Below are positions 32,889 to 41,850 of a DNA stretch of 64,000 nucleotides, piece by piece. Source of the DNA: Chthonomonas sp. UBA2785 (GTDB taxonomy: Bacteria > Armatimonadota > Fimbriimonadia > Fimbriimonadales > Fimbriimonadaceae); assembly GCA_002352215.1 (NCBI GenBank), contig DEIB01000026.1, forward strand, positions 1-64,000, read 5' to 3'. The notes under the pieces were generated by a model that saw only the letters and a program-made list of their open reading frames with translations, was not told the DNA's origin and made no database searches. Both the position numbers and the translations under genes were made by a program. Numbering within the stretch: the stretch's first letter is position 1; the number at the start of each line of letters is the position of its first letter.

Positions 32889-33731
32889 CTAGTTCTGGTT
32901 CGCCAGTCCCATCACGGCCATGGCCCGGCGGGCGGCGATGTGGGCGGCAGACCAGCCACCATCACCTTCCCACTCCACGGTGTAACCGTCGCGGCGGTGC
33001 CAGTCGGCCAGCTGCGCCACGGCGTCGGCCTCTTCGCTACGATTGACCTCGAGGCGAAGGTGGTTGGTGTCCGGCAGGGGCAGGGCCGGGGACTTGCCGG
33101 CGGCGCTCATGGCGGCTTGGGCGGCGGCTTGGATCCCTTCGCCCGTTACCGACGGGTGCAGAAGGCGGCCCATGTAGCGGCCCATCCCGTACTTGGTGAC
33201 AAAGCTATGCATCAGGTCGCCGCCCCAGGCGTGGGCCTCGGCGCAGCCTTTGTCGTCGCTCACCACCAGGGCCAGCGGCACCCCGCACGCGGCGGCGGCG
33301 GTGGCACTCATGCGCTGCTCGCCCCACTCCTCGCCATTCACCCAAAACCGGTGGACGCGCCCGCTGATGGTGTGCTCCATGATGCCGTGGCCGGTGCCCG
33401 CCATGGCGTGGTAGCCGACCAAAAACGCGACATCGAAGCCTTGGTCCACCCCTTCCATCATGCCGAGGTCACCCGAACCCGTGCCGCTGATGAGCTCGGT
33501 ACCGGGCTCGAGGTCGGAGATGAGGAGGTTCTTGCCGGTGTTGTGCGAGTCCTTGACCACCACCCGGGTAGCCCCGCCTGCAATCGCCCCGCGAATGGCA
33601 GCGTTCACATCGTGGGTCATCATCCGGCGGGCAAACGCCCAGTCGTAATGCTCGCTGGAGGGGCTGCCGCACTGCTTCCAACTCACGACCCCGGTCACGC
33701 CTTCGATATCGGCGGAAATGTACACCCGCAT
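32889..33731 (-). CDS. M55 family D-aminopeptidase, DppA-like
   Basis: 280 residues. The start MRVYISADIEGVTGVVSW carries the first zinc ligands (Asp and Glu of DIEG); SSEHYDWAFARRMMTHDVNAA, VVKDSHNTGKN, GYHAMAGTGHGIMEHT and FWVNGEEWGEQ complete the conserved core of the DppA family. The Bacillus enzyme is a self-compartmentalised decamer that cleaves D-Ala-D-Ala and D-Ala-Gly, feeding on peptidoglycan-derived peptides. A TAAGAT box is nine bases before the ATG. The neighbouring upstream genes on this strand are small membrane proteins of unknown role. Confidence 0.92.
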   Translation of the reverse strand: MRVYISADIEGVTGVVSWKQCGSPSSEHYDWAFARRMMTHDVNAAIRGAIAGGATRVVVKDSHNTGKNLLISDLEPGTELISGTGSGDLGMMEGVDQGFDVAFLVGYHAMAGTGHGIMEHTISGRVHRFWVNGEEWGEQRMSATAAAACGVPLALVVSDDKGCAEAHAWGGDLMHSFVTKYGMGRYMGRLLHPSVTGEGIQAAAQAAMSAAGKSPALPLPDTNHLRLEVNRSEEADAVAQLADWHRRDGYTVEWEGDGGWSAAHIAARRAMAVMGLANQN

Positions 33732-33743
33732 AGCGGGTTCATC

Positions 33744-34328
33744 TTACTTGGGCGCGTTCTCTTGGGCCTGCTTATCTTTGGCCTGAATTCGACCGAGTTC
33801 GGCGTCAAACGTCTTCGCGGCGGGTTCTTGCTTGTTGGCAGGCTTGCCAATGCTGAGGTAGGCCAGTTCCCATCGCTTTTTGATATCCAGCGTCTTACGG
33901 GCGATGGTGATGTAGACGTCCTGCTCGGATTTCTCAAACTTCACGCGGGCTTGGAAGTGCGCCAGTTGGTACACCTCTTTGGATTCACTCTCGCCGGCTT
34001 CCATCGTCCGGTAGTCCAGGTTCTCCACAGCCACAAAGTCGCCGTACTTGGCGGGCCACTGCTCATAGTCCGCCCAATCGAACTCTTGCTTGAACCACGG
34101 CACGGGGCTGGCTTCCAGCATCGCGCGGTCGTCTTGGTCGAGCCACACCGGAATTTTCTCCAGAACGTAGGGCCGAGCCGATTGCTCGATATTGCGTTGG
34201 GCGTGCCACCAAAAGAAACTCAGGCCCGCAATGGGGAAGCCGAGGATCGCCAGCAGGACGGGGAAGATCCAGCGTCGGCCTTCTACCGGATGGAGATAAG
34301 GGTCCACAGCATGAGTTGGATGATCCAT
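33744..34328 (-). CDS. Hypothetical single-span membrane protein
   Basis: 194 residues with one membrane span near residues 22-42 (WIFPVLLAILGFPIAGLSFFW) and a soluble part of about 150 residues, charged and ending in a Lys/Gln-rich tail (DKQAQENAPK). No family is recognised; the layout (short cytoplasmic tail, one helix, outer domain) is that of many envelope accessory proteins. Start: ATG 34328, with GTG 34334 as alternative. The start lies 46 bases inside the end of the upstream membrane-protein gene, so the two are coupled. It ends 12 bases before the DppA-like gene and probably shares its transcript. Confidence 0.6.
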   Translation of the reverse strand: MDHPTHAVDPYLHPVEGRRWIFPVLLAILGFPIAGLSFFWWHAQRNIEQSARPYVLEKIPVWLDQDDRAMLEASPVPWFKQEFDWADYEQWPAKYGDFVAVENLDYRTMEAGESESKEVYQLAHFQARVKFEKSEQDVYITIARKTLDIKKRWELAYLSIGKPANKQEPAAKTFDAELGRIQAKDKQAQENAPK

Positions 34329-34807
34329 GAGCACACCGCCAATCCTAGTTTGACCCCAAGACCGGCCTTCGGCCCCAACCTACCATCCGGAAGCCTCAGC
34401 ATCATGTAGGTCGCGAACACCTGCGCACCTCCTAGCCCGAGGTTTGTGACGGGGTCATACGGGAGGCCATCGAGCCGATACGGGGCCCCTTGCAGGCTAC
34501 GAAGGGCCGTCACCAGTTCCAGCCACGCCACCACGAAACCCATACCGGAGATGAGGGTGAGGGCGTGCCGGCATTGGAACCCCCACTGCGGCCGCATGAT
34601 CCATGCCGCCGCGATCAGGATGAATGACACGGCCACCACCCAGCCGATGCCCTGGAGTACCTCGACCCCGGGGGTTTGGCCGTAGTACGTCATCACCGAG
34701 AACGGTTCGCCTTCCAACCTCCGGTTACGCGCATTGGCGGCAATCATGCCGCAGCACGCAAAGGAGAAAAGCCATTCCGGCCAATGAGCTCGGGGAGGGT
34801 TCACCAT
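34283..34807 (-). CDS. Hypothetical multi-pass membrane protein
   Basis: 174 residues with about four hydrophobic segments (WLFSFACCGMIAA; LQGIGWVVAVSFILIAAAWI; ALTLISGMGFVVAWLELV; LGLAVCSWIIQLMLWTLI). Charged loops are short. No family assigned. Start 34807 (MVNPPRAHWPEW) avoids overlap with the oxidoreductase gene ending at 34825; an ATG at 34849 would add 14 residues and overlap that gene by 25 bases. A much longer frame on this strand runs into the oxidoreductase gene and is not real. Downstream it overlaps the single-span membrane protein by 46 bases. Confidence 0.55.
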   Translation of the reverse strand: MVNPPRAHWPEWLFSFACCGMIAANARNRRLEGEPFSVMTYYGQTPGVEVLQGIGWVVAVSFILIAAAWIMRPQWGFQCRHALTLISGMGFVVAWLELVTALRSLQGAPYRLDGLPYDPVTNLGLGGAQVFATYMMLRLPDGRLGPKAGLGVKLGLAVCSWIIQLMLWTLISIR

Positions 34808-34824
34808 TTCGTCGTTGCTTTGCT

Positions 34825-35904
34825 TTACGCTCGGGCCGTTGAATCCCATCCGCAGGCGGGACGAGTGGCCAGGGTAAGGACACTCTTCTGCTGCGCGGAC
34901 TCCAGGGCCGCCGCCATGATCTCCACCACATGCGCCACCCGGGGCGCCCCCACCGGCGAGGACGCATCTTCGTACAGCGCCCGCAAACCGAGCCCGCGCA
35001 TGTTGTTCTCCGGCCCGCTGCCAAGCGGCATCTCGCCCCACTCTTGGCCGGGTTGACGGGCCACCACGGGGCCGCCAAAGCCATTCGGGTCCGCCGCACG
35101 GATCGCGCCGCCGGTGCCGTGGATCTCGATGTGAGGCAGTTCGTGGCTGGGGGTTTCGAAGCTGGTGGTCAGGGTGCCGATCACGCCCGAGTGGTGGGTG
35201 AGGGTGCACACGATGTGGGTCATCACCTCTACCGGGAACACCGTGCCCGCCCGGGGGCCACTGCCGATCGTGCGGTGGTCGCGTACGGTGCGCGCCGAAG
35301 CGGCCACCGAGGCCACTGGGCCAAACCAATGCACCAGAGCCGTGAGATAGTACGGGCCCATATCGAACAGCGGGCCGCCGCCGGGCTGATAGTAGAAATC
35401 GGGGTCCGGGTGCCAGCTTTCGTGGCCGCCGCACAGCATGTGGGCGGCGTAGCCCACCGGCGTACCGACGTGGCCGCCCTGGATCAGGTCCATCACGGTG
35501 TTCACGCCCGCGCCTAGCACGGTGTCGGGGGCACCGCCGAGCCGGAGCCCGCTCGCTTCGGCCAGGGCGACCAGTTCTTGCACTTCGGCCAGCGTGAAGG
35601 CCAGTGGCTTCTCGCAGTACACCGACTTGCCGGCCTGGAGCAAGGCCTTGCTCGTCCCAAAGTGAGCCAGGGGCGGGGTGAGGTTCACCACCGCTTGCAG
35701 GTCATCCCGCTGGATCATGGCGTCGGGGGTCATGCCCTCGATGCCGTATTTCTCGGCGCGGGACTGGGTGCGCTCGGGCACCATGTCGGCAATGCCGACG
35801 AGGTCAAACATCGGGTCGGCTTGCAGGTTCTCGATGTAGATCGAGCAGATGTTGCCTGCGCCCAGGATTCCTACGCGAATCGGTTGACCATGCGGTCCGG
35901 CCAT
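34825..35904 (-). CDS. Gfo/Idh/MocA-family oxidoreductase
   Basis: 359 residues, second member of the family in the window. Rossmann motif VGILGAGNICSIYIENL, VVNLTPPLAHF, hallmark YCEKPLAFTL, and a C-terminal alpha/beta domain with GGGPLFDMGPYYLTAL. This subfamily, with a long C-terminal domain, acts on sugars or sugar derivatives with NAD(P). TAAACT (35911-35916) is six bases before the ATG. Closest neighbours on the strand are unknown membrane proteins; no sugar transporter is present to suggest a substrate. Confidence 0.88.
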   Translation of the reverse strand: MAGPHGQPIRVGILGAGNICSIYIENLQADPMFDLVGIADMVPERTQSRAEKYGIEGMTPDAMIQRDDLQAVVNLTPPLAHFGTSKALLQAGKSVYCEKPLAFTLAEVQELVALAEASGLRLGGAPDTVLGAGVNTVMDLIQGGHVGTPVGYAAHMLCGGHESWHPDPDFYYQPGGGPLFDMGPYYLTALVHWFGPVASVAASARTVRDHRTIGSGPRAGTVFPVEVMTHIVCTLTHHSGVIGTLTTSFETPSHELPHIEIHGTGGAIRAADPNGFGGPVVARQPGQEWGEMPLGSGPENNMRGLGLRALYEDASSPVGAPRVAHVVEIMAAALESAQQKSVLTLATRPACGWDSTARA

Positions 35905-35995
35905 GGAACCAGTTTACGGAGTCTGCGCGTAGGCAGAGGGGCATCCCGGCGGAAGGCTGGTCTGTCCCGACCTCCGTCCGCCTCGCTTCCGTATC

Positions 35996-37162
35996 ATGCC
36001 CAACGGGTTGCGCACGCACTACGAGGTCCTGGGGGTTCCGCCGAGCGCGTCTGGTGAAGACATTCGCCAGGCGTATCGCGGGCTTGCCCGGGAGTACCAC
36101 CCCGACCTCAACCCCGAGGACCCCAAGGCGCACGAGCGCATGGCGCAACTGAACGAGGCGTTCGAAACCCTCAGTGATCCCCTCAAGCGCACCCAGTACG
36201 ACGGCACGCTCGGCCTGACGCGGGAAGACGCTGACCCCAGCGGGTTCGTTAAGCGGCCCTCGGTGGTGCAGGCCCGGCTGGTGCAGCGTCACCGGGTGCA
36301 TCGCACACCCATTTACGCGATGGCGTTCCGGAGCGTGGGCGGGCAAATGCTCACCAGCGGTTTTGACAACGAGGTGTTGCAATGGGATCGCGACCTCGCC
36401 AAGGTCGAGAAGCGCTACCCGCTGGAGGGCGGCGCGGTGAGCAGCCTGGCGGCCCTGAGCGACGGCTTTTTGGCGGCGGGGAGCACGGAACAGACGGTTT
36501 CGGCATGGCGGCAGAGCGAAGCGGGCACCCAGTTCTGGCGGCATCACCCGCCGGAATGGAGCGTGGCGGTGGCGGCGTGCCCCGATGGCAGCTGCGTGGC
36601 GCTGGGGACGGTGGGCAAGGAGGCGCGCATCTTGGATGCCCGCACCGGCCGCGACCGGTTCTTGCTTCGTGGCCACAAAGACAGCGTGACGGCAGTGGCC
36701 TTTTCCGGGGATGGGCGGACGCTCGCGACCGGCAGCGCCGACGCCACGGTGAGGCTATGGAACGCCCGCACTGGCACCCAAGTGCGGGGCATCGAGCGCA
36801 TCCGCAGCACGGTGACGGCGATCGCGTTCCACCCCGATGGTAGCCGGGTGGCGGTGGCGGCGGTGGACCGTTCGATTCGGGTGTTTGATACGCGCACTTC
36901 GGGCTTGCTGACGACCTTCTTTGGCCACGAGCGACCGATTGAGACGCTGGCGTTCCACCCGCGCGGGTGGCTGCTGGCCAGCGGCAGCCGGGACGGCACC
37001 GTAGGGCTGTGGAACATCGACCGGGGTCTCGGTCACGGGCGCATTGAGGCCAGCCACCAGGCGGTGATGACGGTGGGGTTCCACCCCGAAGGCCGCTTTA
37101 TGGTCGCCGGGGGGCTTGATAAGATTCTGCGCGTGTGGCGCCTGGGCGGCGCGAACACCTAA
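35996..37162 (+). CDS. J-domain (DnaJ) fused to WD40 beta-propeller
   Basis: 388 residues. Residues 5-75 are a complete J-domain: HYEVLGVPPSASGEDIRQAY, the HPD motif in YHPDLNPED and a final FETLSDPLKRTQYD helix, able in principle to stimulate an Hsp70 ATPase. From about residue 95 to the end there are about seven WD40 repeats, with recognisable VTAVAFSGDGRTLATGSADATVRLWNA and similar units. No zinc-finger or G/F region is present. It is soluble, with no signal. It probably brings DnaK to clients bound by the propeller. Start ATG 35996; a TTG five codons later would also keep the J-domain. Confidence 0.85.
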   Translation: MPNGLRTHYEVLGVPPSASGEDIRQAYRGLAREYHPDLNPEDPKAHERMAQLNEAFETLSDPLKRTQYDGTLGLTREDADPSGFVKRPSVVQARLVQRHRVHRTPIYAMAFRSVGGQMLTSGFDNEVLQWDRDLAKVEKRYPLEGGAVSSLAALSDGFLAAGSTEQTVSAWRQSEAGTQFWRHHPPEWSVAVAACPDGSCVALGTVGKEARILDARTGRDRFLLRGHKDSVTAVAFSGDGRTLATGSADATVRLWNARTGTQVRGIERIRSTVTAIAFHPDGSRVAVAAVDRSIRVFDTRTSGLLTTFFGHERPIETLAFHPRGWLLASGSRDGTVGLWNIDRGLGHGRIEASHQAVMTVGFHPEGRFMVAGGLDKILRVWRLGGANT

Positions 37163-37165
37163 TCG

Positions 37166-37636
37166 CTAGCGATTGAGGAACACGATGCCTGCGTTGAGGT
37201 ACGTGGCGAAGCTGACCCACAGGATGTAGGGCACCAACAGCCACCGCGCGGGGGAGCCGAATCTCTGCATCATCCACGCGATGGTGGCCAGGAGGAGCAG
37301 GATGACGGCGAGGGCGCCGACGGGAGCCTTGAGCCCAAAGAACACCACCGACCACAGGGCATTGAGCGCAAGCTGGATGCCGAAGGGGAGGGCGAGGGCC
37401 TTGAGGTTCTCCGGTTGGCGGCGGTAGGCGATGACCCAACTGGCGGCGATGAGCACGTAGAGGATCGGCCAGACGATCCCGAAGAGGAAGCTGGGCGGCT
37501 GGAGCGGCGGCTTGGTGAGGGCGCCGTACCAGCCGTCTTGGATGGCACTGGGGGTGACGCTGCCGCCAATCCCACCCGCGACGAAGACCGCGACGGCCCC
37601 CAGAATGGCAATGGCCGGGCGGAAGGTGGAGCTCAT
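37166..37636 (-). CDS. tspO: TspO/MBR family membrane protein
   Basis: 156 residues, five membrane helices, aromatic-rich: GGSVTPSAIQDGWYGALTKPPLQPPSFLFGIVWPILYVLIAASW, NALWSVVFFGLK and SFATYLNAGIVFLNR match the TspO tryptophan-rich sensory protein, which binds porphyrins and influences tetrapyrrole and stress responses. Start 37636 gives a normal family N-terminus; a 20-residue longer frame upstream is polar and is rejected. It is three bases from the convergent stop of the J-domain/WD40 gene. Confidence 0.9.
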   Translation of the reverse strand: MSSTFRPAIAILGAVAVFVAGGIGGSVTPSAIQDGWYGALTKPPLQPPSFLFGIVWPILYVLIAASWVIAYRRQPENLKALALPFGIQLALNALWSVVFFGLKAPVGALAVILLLLATIAWMMQRFGSPARWLLVPYILWVSFATYLNAGIVFLNR

Positions 37637-37752
37637 AACGATCTCTACGAAGTGAGGGTGGTCGTTGTTGGGCGGAATGAGGCCAGCGCTCAGCACCTGG
37701 TGAATTGTGCCGAGGGCGTTGACTAGGTCTGAATTCGGTTTGTTGGACTTGG

Positions 37753-38235
37753 TCAGCCAGCGAGCGTGAAGCCGATCCCGAAGTCCTTGTCAGTTGAAAA
37801 CAACGCGAACGCTGCCAGCACTATCATGAAGATTGTAAGAGGATGATCCTTCTCAATTGAGATTCGAGAGATACCTTGCGCGCGCAATAACGCGAGAAAA
37901 ACGAGAACGGACAACGCGAAGCTCAACGCAACATCCCAAAGGCTGATCGGACGGATGAGGAAATCCTGCAAGATCGCGCAACTCAAGAAACTTAGCGCAA
38001 ATCGAGTGAGCTTTTCTGTTGCAGGCGACTTCCAAGCCATGAGAAGAGAAGACACCAGGACGAACGCCAGGACGTTCAAAGATGTACTTGGATCGATCTC
38101 ATCCCTTATCCCGCAGAGCATTGCGGCGGCCGCCAGAAAGAACGAAGCGGTCGAGCGCCATGTGAATGAAAACTCAGGGTCGTAGGCGAAACTCTCCTCC
38201 CCGACGAGTTCGTTTCCTTCACTCCCCGGGGGCAT
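37753..38235 (-). CDS. Hypothetical multi-pass membrane protein, AT-richer than neighbours
   Basis: 160 residues with about five membrane segments (FFLAAAAMLCGI; VLAFVLVSSLLMAW; FALSFLSCAILQDFL; WDVALSFALSVLVFLALL; TIFMIVLAAFALFST) after a short polar N-terminus. No family recognised. Start ATG 38235 follows a purine-rich GAGAAGAA; a TTG at 38286 would extend it by 17 residues. Base composition is clearly lower in GC than the surrounding genes and the codon use differs, so it may be a recent insertion. Confidence 0.5.
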   Translation of the reverse strand: MPPGSEGNELVGEESFAYDPEFSFTWRSTASFFLAAAAMLCGIRDEIDPSTSLNVLAFVLVSSLLMAWKSPATEKLTRFALSFLSCAILQDFLIRPISLWDVALSFALSVLVFLALLRAQGISRISIEKDHPLTIFMIVLAAFALFSTDKDFGIGFTLAG

Positions 38236-38288
38236 TTCTCTTCTCGCGAACTTCGTGCGCCGTCCTGATAAGGGAAGGACTTGCAACT

Positions 38289-38618
38289 TTATCTGTCAAG
38301 GTCGTCCTCCAGCTCACGCATGATGCGCTCGATGAGCGCGGCTTCTTGGGGGTCAATGGTGTTGAGGCTCAAGCCTCCCCACACAACCAGCAGCGGTACC
38401 ACGCCAAAGGCAAGGGTGAGGGCCGCCCAACCCGCCTGAAAGGGCAGCGCGCCGGAGGCGAATCCCGCCAGGTTGCCAAGGATTCCCAAACTCAAGAGCG
38501 CCATGCTCAGTCTCGAAATGACTACGGAACCCTTGTGGAAGTAACCGAACACCCCGAGGACACCGAGTACGGTGGCAGTGGTCCAGATCATCTGGAAGGT
38601 TTCAGTGCCAAGTTTCAC
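38289..38618 (-). CDS. Hypothetical small membrane protein
   Basis: 109 residues with three hydrophobic segments (FQMIWTTATVLGVLGVFGYF; LSMALLSLGILGNLAGFA; AALTLAFGVVPLLVVWGGL) and an acidic C-terminal helix (AALIERIMRELEDDLDR). No family assigned. Start is GTG 38618, preceded by GGGAGAGG at Shine-Dalgarno distance and a TATAAC box. The gene lies upstream of the AT-rich membrane protein on the same strand and could share its transcript. Confidence 0.6.
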   Translation of the reverse strand: MKLGTETFQMIWTTATVLGVLGVFGYFHKGSVVISRLSMALLSLGILGNLAGFASGALPFQAGWAALTLAFGVVPLLVVWGGLSLNTIDPQEAALIERIMRELEDDLDR

Positions 38619-38694
38619 GGTTACCTCTCCCAGTTATAGCGAATGCCTTGGCGAAACCACAAACGTGACCTCAATCCCCTTCGGACTTTGCGGA

Positions 38695-39756
38695 CTATCC
38701 CGGGTTGCCGACCGACCACGCGTATTGCGACGGCCACGGCACCTCGGCCCCTAGTACCTTGGCCGCCCGGAGCGCCCAATAGGGTTCGCGCAAGAGTTGC
38801 CGCCCCAGAAACACGATATCGGTACTCCCCTCGGCGACTATGGCCTCGGCCTGCGCGGGTTCGGTGATGCTGCCCACTGCCCCGGTGGCGATGCCGGTGG
38901 CCGCCCGCAGATCCCTCGCCAAGTGAACCTGGTACCCCGGCCCGACCGGGATATTCGCGTTCATCACGGTGCCGCCACTGCTGCAGTCCACCAGGTCCAG
39001 GCCCAGAGGCGCCAGCTCTTGCACCAGCCGGGCCGAATCGTCGGGGGTCCAGCCGCCTTCCACCCAGTCGGTCACGCTCAGTCGCATCCAGAGCGGCTTC
39101 TCGGCGGGCCACTCTTCGCGCACCGCCCGCACCAACTCCCGGTGGAAGGCAAACCGATCCCCGCCCTCCGGTTCGGGGTGGCTGAGTGGGGAAAGGAACT
39201 GGTGCAACAAGTAGCCGTGCGCGCTGTGGAGTTCCAGTACGTCGAACCCTGCCTCGTGGGCGCGGCGGGCGGCCTGTTGCCAGGCGGTGATCATGGCGTT
39301 CCGTTCGGTGGCCGTCATGGCCTGCGGCACGGGGGTGTCCTCGCGGAACGGAATCGCGGCCGGCGCCAGGCGGGGGTGCGGCCAATCGGGGACGTAGCCG
39401 CGCACCGGCGACCAAGGGCGATAAGTGCCCGATTTGCGGCCGGCGTGAGCGATTTGGATGGCAGCCGCAGCCCCGGCGTACTGGATGCTTTCCGCAATCG
39501 CGCGGAGGCCGGGGATGTGGTCGTCGCTCCAAATGCCGAGATCCTGCGGGCTAATCACTCCGCCCGGAGTCACGGCAGTGGCCTCCAGCATCACTAAGCT
39601 GCAGCCGCCCGCCGCCCGGCTGCCGTAGTGCGCCGGGTGCCAGGCAGTGGCGACGCCGTCCATGCCCTCGCACGAGTACATACACATCGGGCTCATAGCC
39701 ACCCGGTTGCGGAGCGTGACCGACCTTTGCGAGAAGGGGGCGAAGAGGGAACTCAT
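38695..39756 (-). CDS. NADH:flavin oxidoreductase, old yellow enzyme (YqjM-type)
   Basis: 353-residue FMN-dependent ene-reductase: MSPMCMYSCEGMDG contains the Cys/Tyr pair typical of the YqjM class, followed by WHPAHYGSRAAGG, QIAHAGRKS, the catalytic pair region HSAHGYLLHQFLSPLSH and SSGGTVMNANIPVGPGYQV. It reduces activated C=C bonds such as in enals, enones and nitro compounds with NAD(P)H. Start ATG 39756 matches the usual N-terminus (SSLFAPFSQRSVTLRNR); longer frames add non-family sequence. Divergent from hpt. Confidence 0.92.
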   Translation of the reverse strand: MSSLFAPFSQRSVTLRNRVAMSPMCMYSCEGMDGVATAWHPAHYGSRAAGGCSLVMLEATAVTPGGVISPQDLGIWSDDHIPGLRAIAESIQYAGAAAAIQIAHAGRKSGTYRPWSPVRGYVPDWPHPRLAPAAIPFREDTPVPQAMTATERNAMITAWQQAARRAHEAGFDVLELHSAHGYLLHQFLSPLSHPEPEGGDRFAFHRELVRAVREEWPAEKPLWMRLSVTDWVEGGWTPDDSARLVQELAPLGLDLVDCSSGGTVMNANIPVGPGYQVHLARDLRAATGIATGAVGSITEPAQAEAIVAEGSTDIVFLGRQLLREPYWALRAAKVLGAEVPWPSQYAWSVGNPG

Positions 39757-39867
39757 GGCTTCATTTTGCTGCATCACAGGCCTGTACCTGAGAGGCAAGA
39801 AGCCTTTGGCACCGGTCGGCCCGAAATGGCGCGTTTCCCCAATTGACCGGGGATAAAATAGCCTCAC

Positions 39868-40383
39868 ATGCTCCTAAAGCCCTTGCTCACCGCTGACCAG
39901 ATCGCCCAGCGCATCGCCGAACTCGGTGCCCAGATCACGGCGGACTATCAGGGGCAAGAGCTCATCCTGCTGGGCGTGCTGAAGGGGTGCCACCCCTACC
40001 TCAGCGACCTGGCCCGCAGCATTGACCTGCCCATGCAGATTGACTACGTGCAGGTGGCCAGCTATCACGGCCAGCAGATCAGTAGCGGTGCGGTGCGTTT
40101 CAAGCGCGACCACGAAATCCCGATTGAAGGCAAGCACGTGCTGCTGGTGGAGGACATTGTGGATACCGGCCTCACCCTCGGCTACCTCCGCGAACTGCTG
40201 GAAACCCGCCAGCCCGCCAGCCTGGCCGTCACGGCCCTCCTTAATAAGGTGGAAGCCCGCACCCACGATGTCCCGGTTGAGTACATCGGCTTTGACATTC
40301 CGAACCGATTTGTAGTAGGATATGGGTTAGACGACGAGGAGCGTTATCGCAACCTTCCCTACGTGGCCGTACTCGGCGACTGA
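39868..40383 (+). CDS. hpt: Hypoxanthine phosphoribosyltransferase
   Basis: Salvages hypoxanthine and guanine to IMP and GMP with PRPP. 171 residues. The PRPP-binding loop VLLVEDIVDTGLTL and the N-terminal LLGVLKGCHPYLSDL and VQVASYHGQQISSG are diagnostic; the C-terminal DIPNRFVVGYGLDDEERYRNLPYVAVL is the purine-binding end. A TAAAAT box (39854-39859) lies eight bases before the ATG. Transcribed towards rho, which begins 57 bases after the stop. Confidence 0.96.
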   Translation: MLLKPLLTADQIAQRIAELGAQITADYQGQELILLGVLKGCHPYLSDLARSIDLPMQIDYVQVASYHGQQISSGAVRFKRDHEIPIEGKHVLLVEDIVDTGLTLGYLRELLETRQPASLAVTALLNKVEARTHDVPVEYIGFDIPNRFVVGYGLDDEERYRNLPYVAVLGD

Positions 40384-40440
40384 TCGTCTACCCCTTCCCC
40401 CTCCTCCCCGTTCTTGGGTGTGCGAGGATCGGTGTTACAC

Positions 40441-41835
40441 ATGCAGCACACATTCCGTGCCCGTAAATCTGGCTCGACCGGCCGCCGAGGCCGAGGTGGT
40501 TCCGGTGGTTCTGGTGGCTCCGGCCGCGAAAAGCAGCCCAATATCGACACCTCTGTAGATCTCGAGAATCTGCCCGAGGTTGATTTCAACCACTTTGACG
40601 CCATGTCGCCCGCTGACCTGGCGAAGGCGGCCAAGAAGGCGAAGATCTCGCTCGACGTGGACAAAGGCGTCGTTATCGAGTCGCTTCTCAAGGAAGCCAA
40701 CCCCGATGCGGTCTACCGCACCGGCATCCTCGAATTGATGAACGACGGGTGGGGATTCCTCCGCCGCCCGACCTTCGGCTCTAGCAACGACGACGTTTAC
40801 GTGAGCCAGAACCTGGTGCGCAAGAACGGCCTGAAGGCTGGCGACACCGTGATGGGCCTCATCCGCCCGCCGCGCGAAGGCGAGAAGTACGCCGGGATGC
40901 TCCGCATTGAGAGCGTGAACGGCCACGGCACCCAGTCGCCCGAGCACCAATCCCGCCGCTCATTCGACGAATTGACGCCGCTCTTCCCCGAGCAGCGCCT
41001 GAAGATGGAAACCACGCCCGAGAACATCATCGGGCGCATCATTGACCTCATTTCGCCCATCGGTATGGGTTCGCGCGGTCTTATCGTGGCCCCGCCTAAG
41101 GCCGGGAAGACGACCATCGTCAAGACCATCGCCAACTCCATTACGGCCAACAACCCCGGCGTGTACCTGATGGTGCTGCTGGTGGACGAGCGGCCGGAAG
41201 AAGTGACCGACATGCGCCGCAGCGTGAAGGGGCAGGTGATTTCGAGCACGTTCGATGAACCCGCCGAAAACCACATGCGCGTCACTGATCTGTGCCTGGA
41301 GCAAGCCAAGCGCCTGGTGGAAGCCGGCCGCGACGTGGTGATCCTGCTCGACTCGATCACCCGCCTCAGTCGCGCCAGCAACTTGACCATCAACCCCAGC
41401 GGGCGCACGCTCTCGGGGGGTCTGGACCCGGCCGCGCTTTATCGCCCGCGACGCTTCTTTGGGGCCGCGCGCAACATCGAAGAAGGCGGTTCGCTCACCA
41501 TCATCGCTACCGCGCTCATCGAGACGGGAAGCAAGATGGACGACGCAATCTTTGAAGAGTTCAAGGGCACCGGCAACATGGAAATCGTGCTGGACCGCGA
41601 ACTGGCCGAGCGCCGTATTTGGCCGGCCATGGACGTCCGCCGCAGCAGCACCCGCCACGAAGAGAAGCTCTTCGAACGCGAGGCGCTGGAAGCCGTGGTG
41701 CAACTGCACCGCATCCTGGCCAACACCAAGGACAACGTGGAAGCCACCGATCAACTCATCAAGCTGCTCAAGCGCACGCCGACCAATGCGGCGTTCCTGG
41801 AGAGCGTGATGGCCCGTACCCGCGCCACCGTTTAA
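40441..41835 (+). CDS. rho: Transcription termination factor Rho
   Basis: Hexameric RNA-dependent ATPase that terminates untranslated transcripts. 464 residues from ATG 40441. N-terminal basic, Gly/Ser-rich extension (ARKSGSTGRRGRGGSGG), Rho N-terminal helix bundle, cold-shock-like RNA site (TGILELMNDGWGFLRRP), then the ATPase with Walker A APPKAGKTT, Walker B VVILLDSITRL, and the Q/R loops (SSTFDEPAENH, GRTLSGGLDPAAL). Upstream in-frame GTG/TTG starts (40432, 40414) cannot be excluded. Followed by the bidirectional terminator 41851-41880. Confidence 0.95.
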   Translation: MQHTFRARKSGSTGRRGRGGSGGSGGSGREKQPNIDTSVDLENLPEVDFNHFDAMSPADLAKAAKKAKISLDVDKGVVIESLLKEANPDAVYRTGILELMNDGWGFLRRPTFGSSNDDVYVSQNLVRKNGLKAGDTVMGLIRPPREGEKYAGMLRIESVNGHGTQSPEHQSRRSFDELTPLFPEQRLKMETTPENIIGRIIDLISPIGMGSRGLIVAPPKAGKTTIVKTIANSITANNPGVYLMVLLVDERPEEVTDMRRSVKGQVISSTFDEPAENHMRVTDLCLEQAKRLVEAGRDVVILLDSITRLSRASNLTINPSGRTLSGGLDPAALYRPRRFFGAARNIEEGGSLTIIATALIETGSKMDDAIFEEFKGTGNMEIVLDRELAERRIWPAMDVRRSSTRHEEKLFEREALEAVVQLHRILANTKDNVEATDQLIKLLKRTPTNAAFLESVMARTRATV

Positions 41836-41850
41836 CGGGTGCAAAACAAC

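Noticed and set aside
34808..35434. Long N-terminal extension of the small membrane protein at 34283
   Set aside because: The extension is a shifted reading of the Gfo/Idh/MocA gene and is Arg/Pro/Gly-rich.
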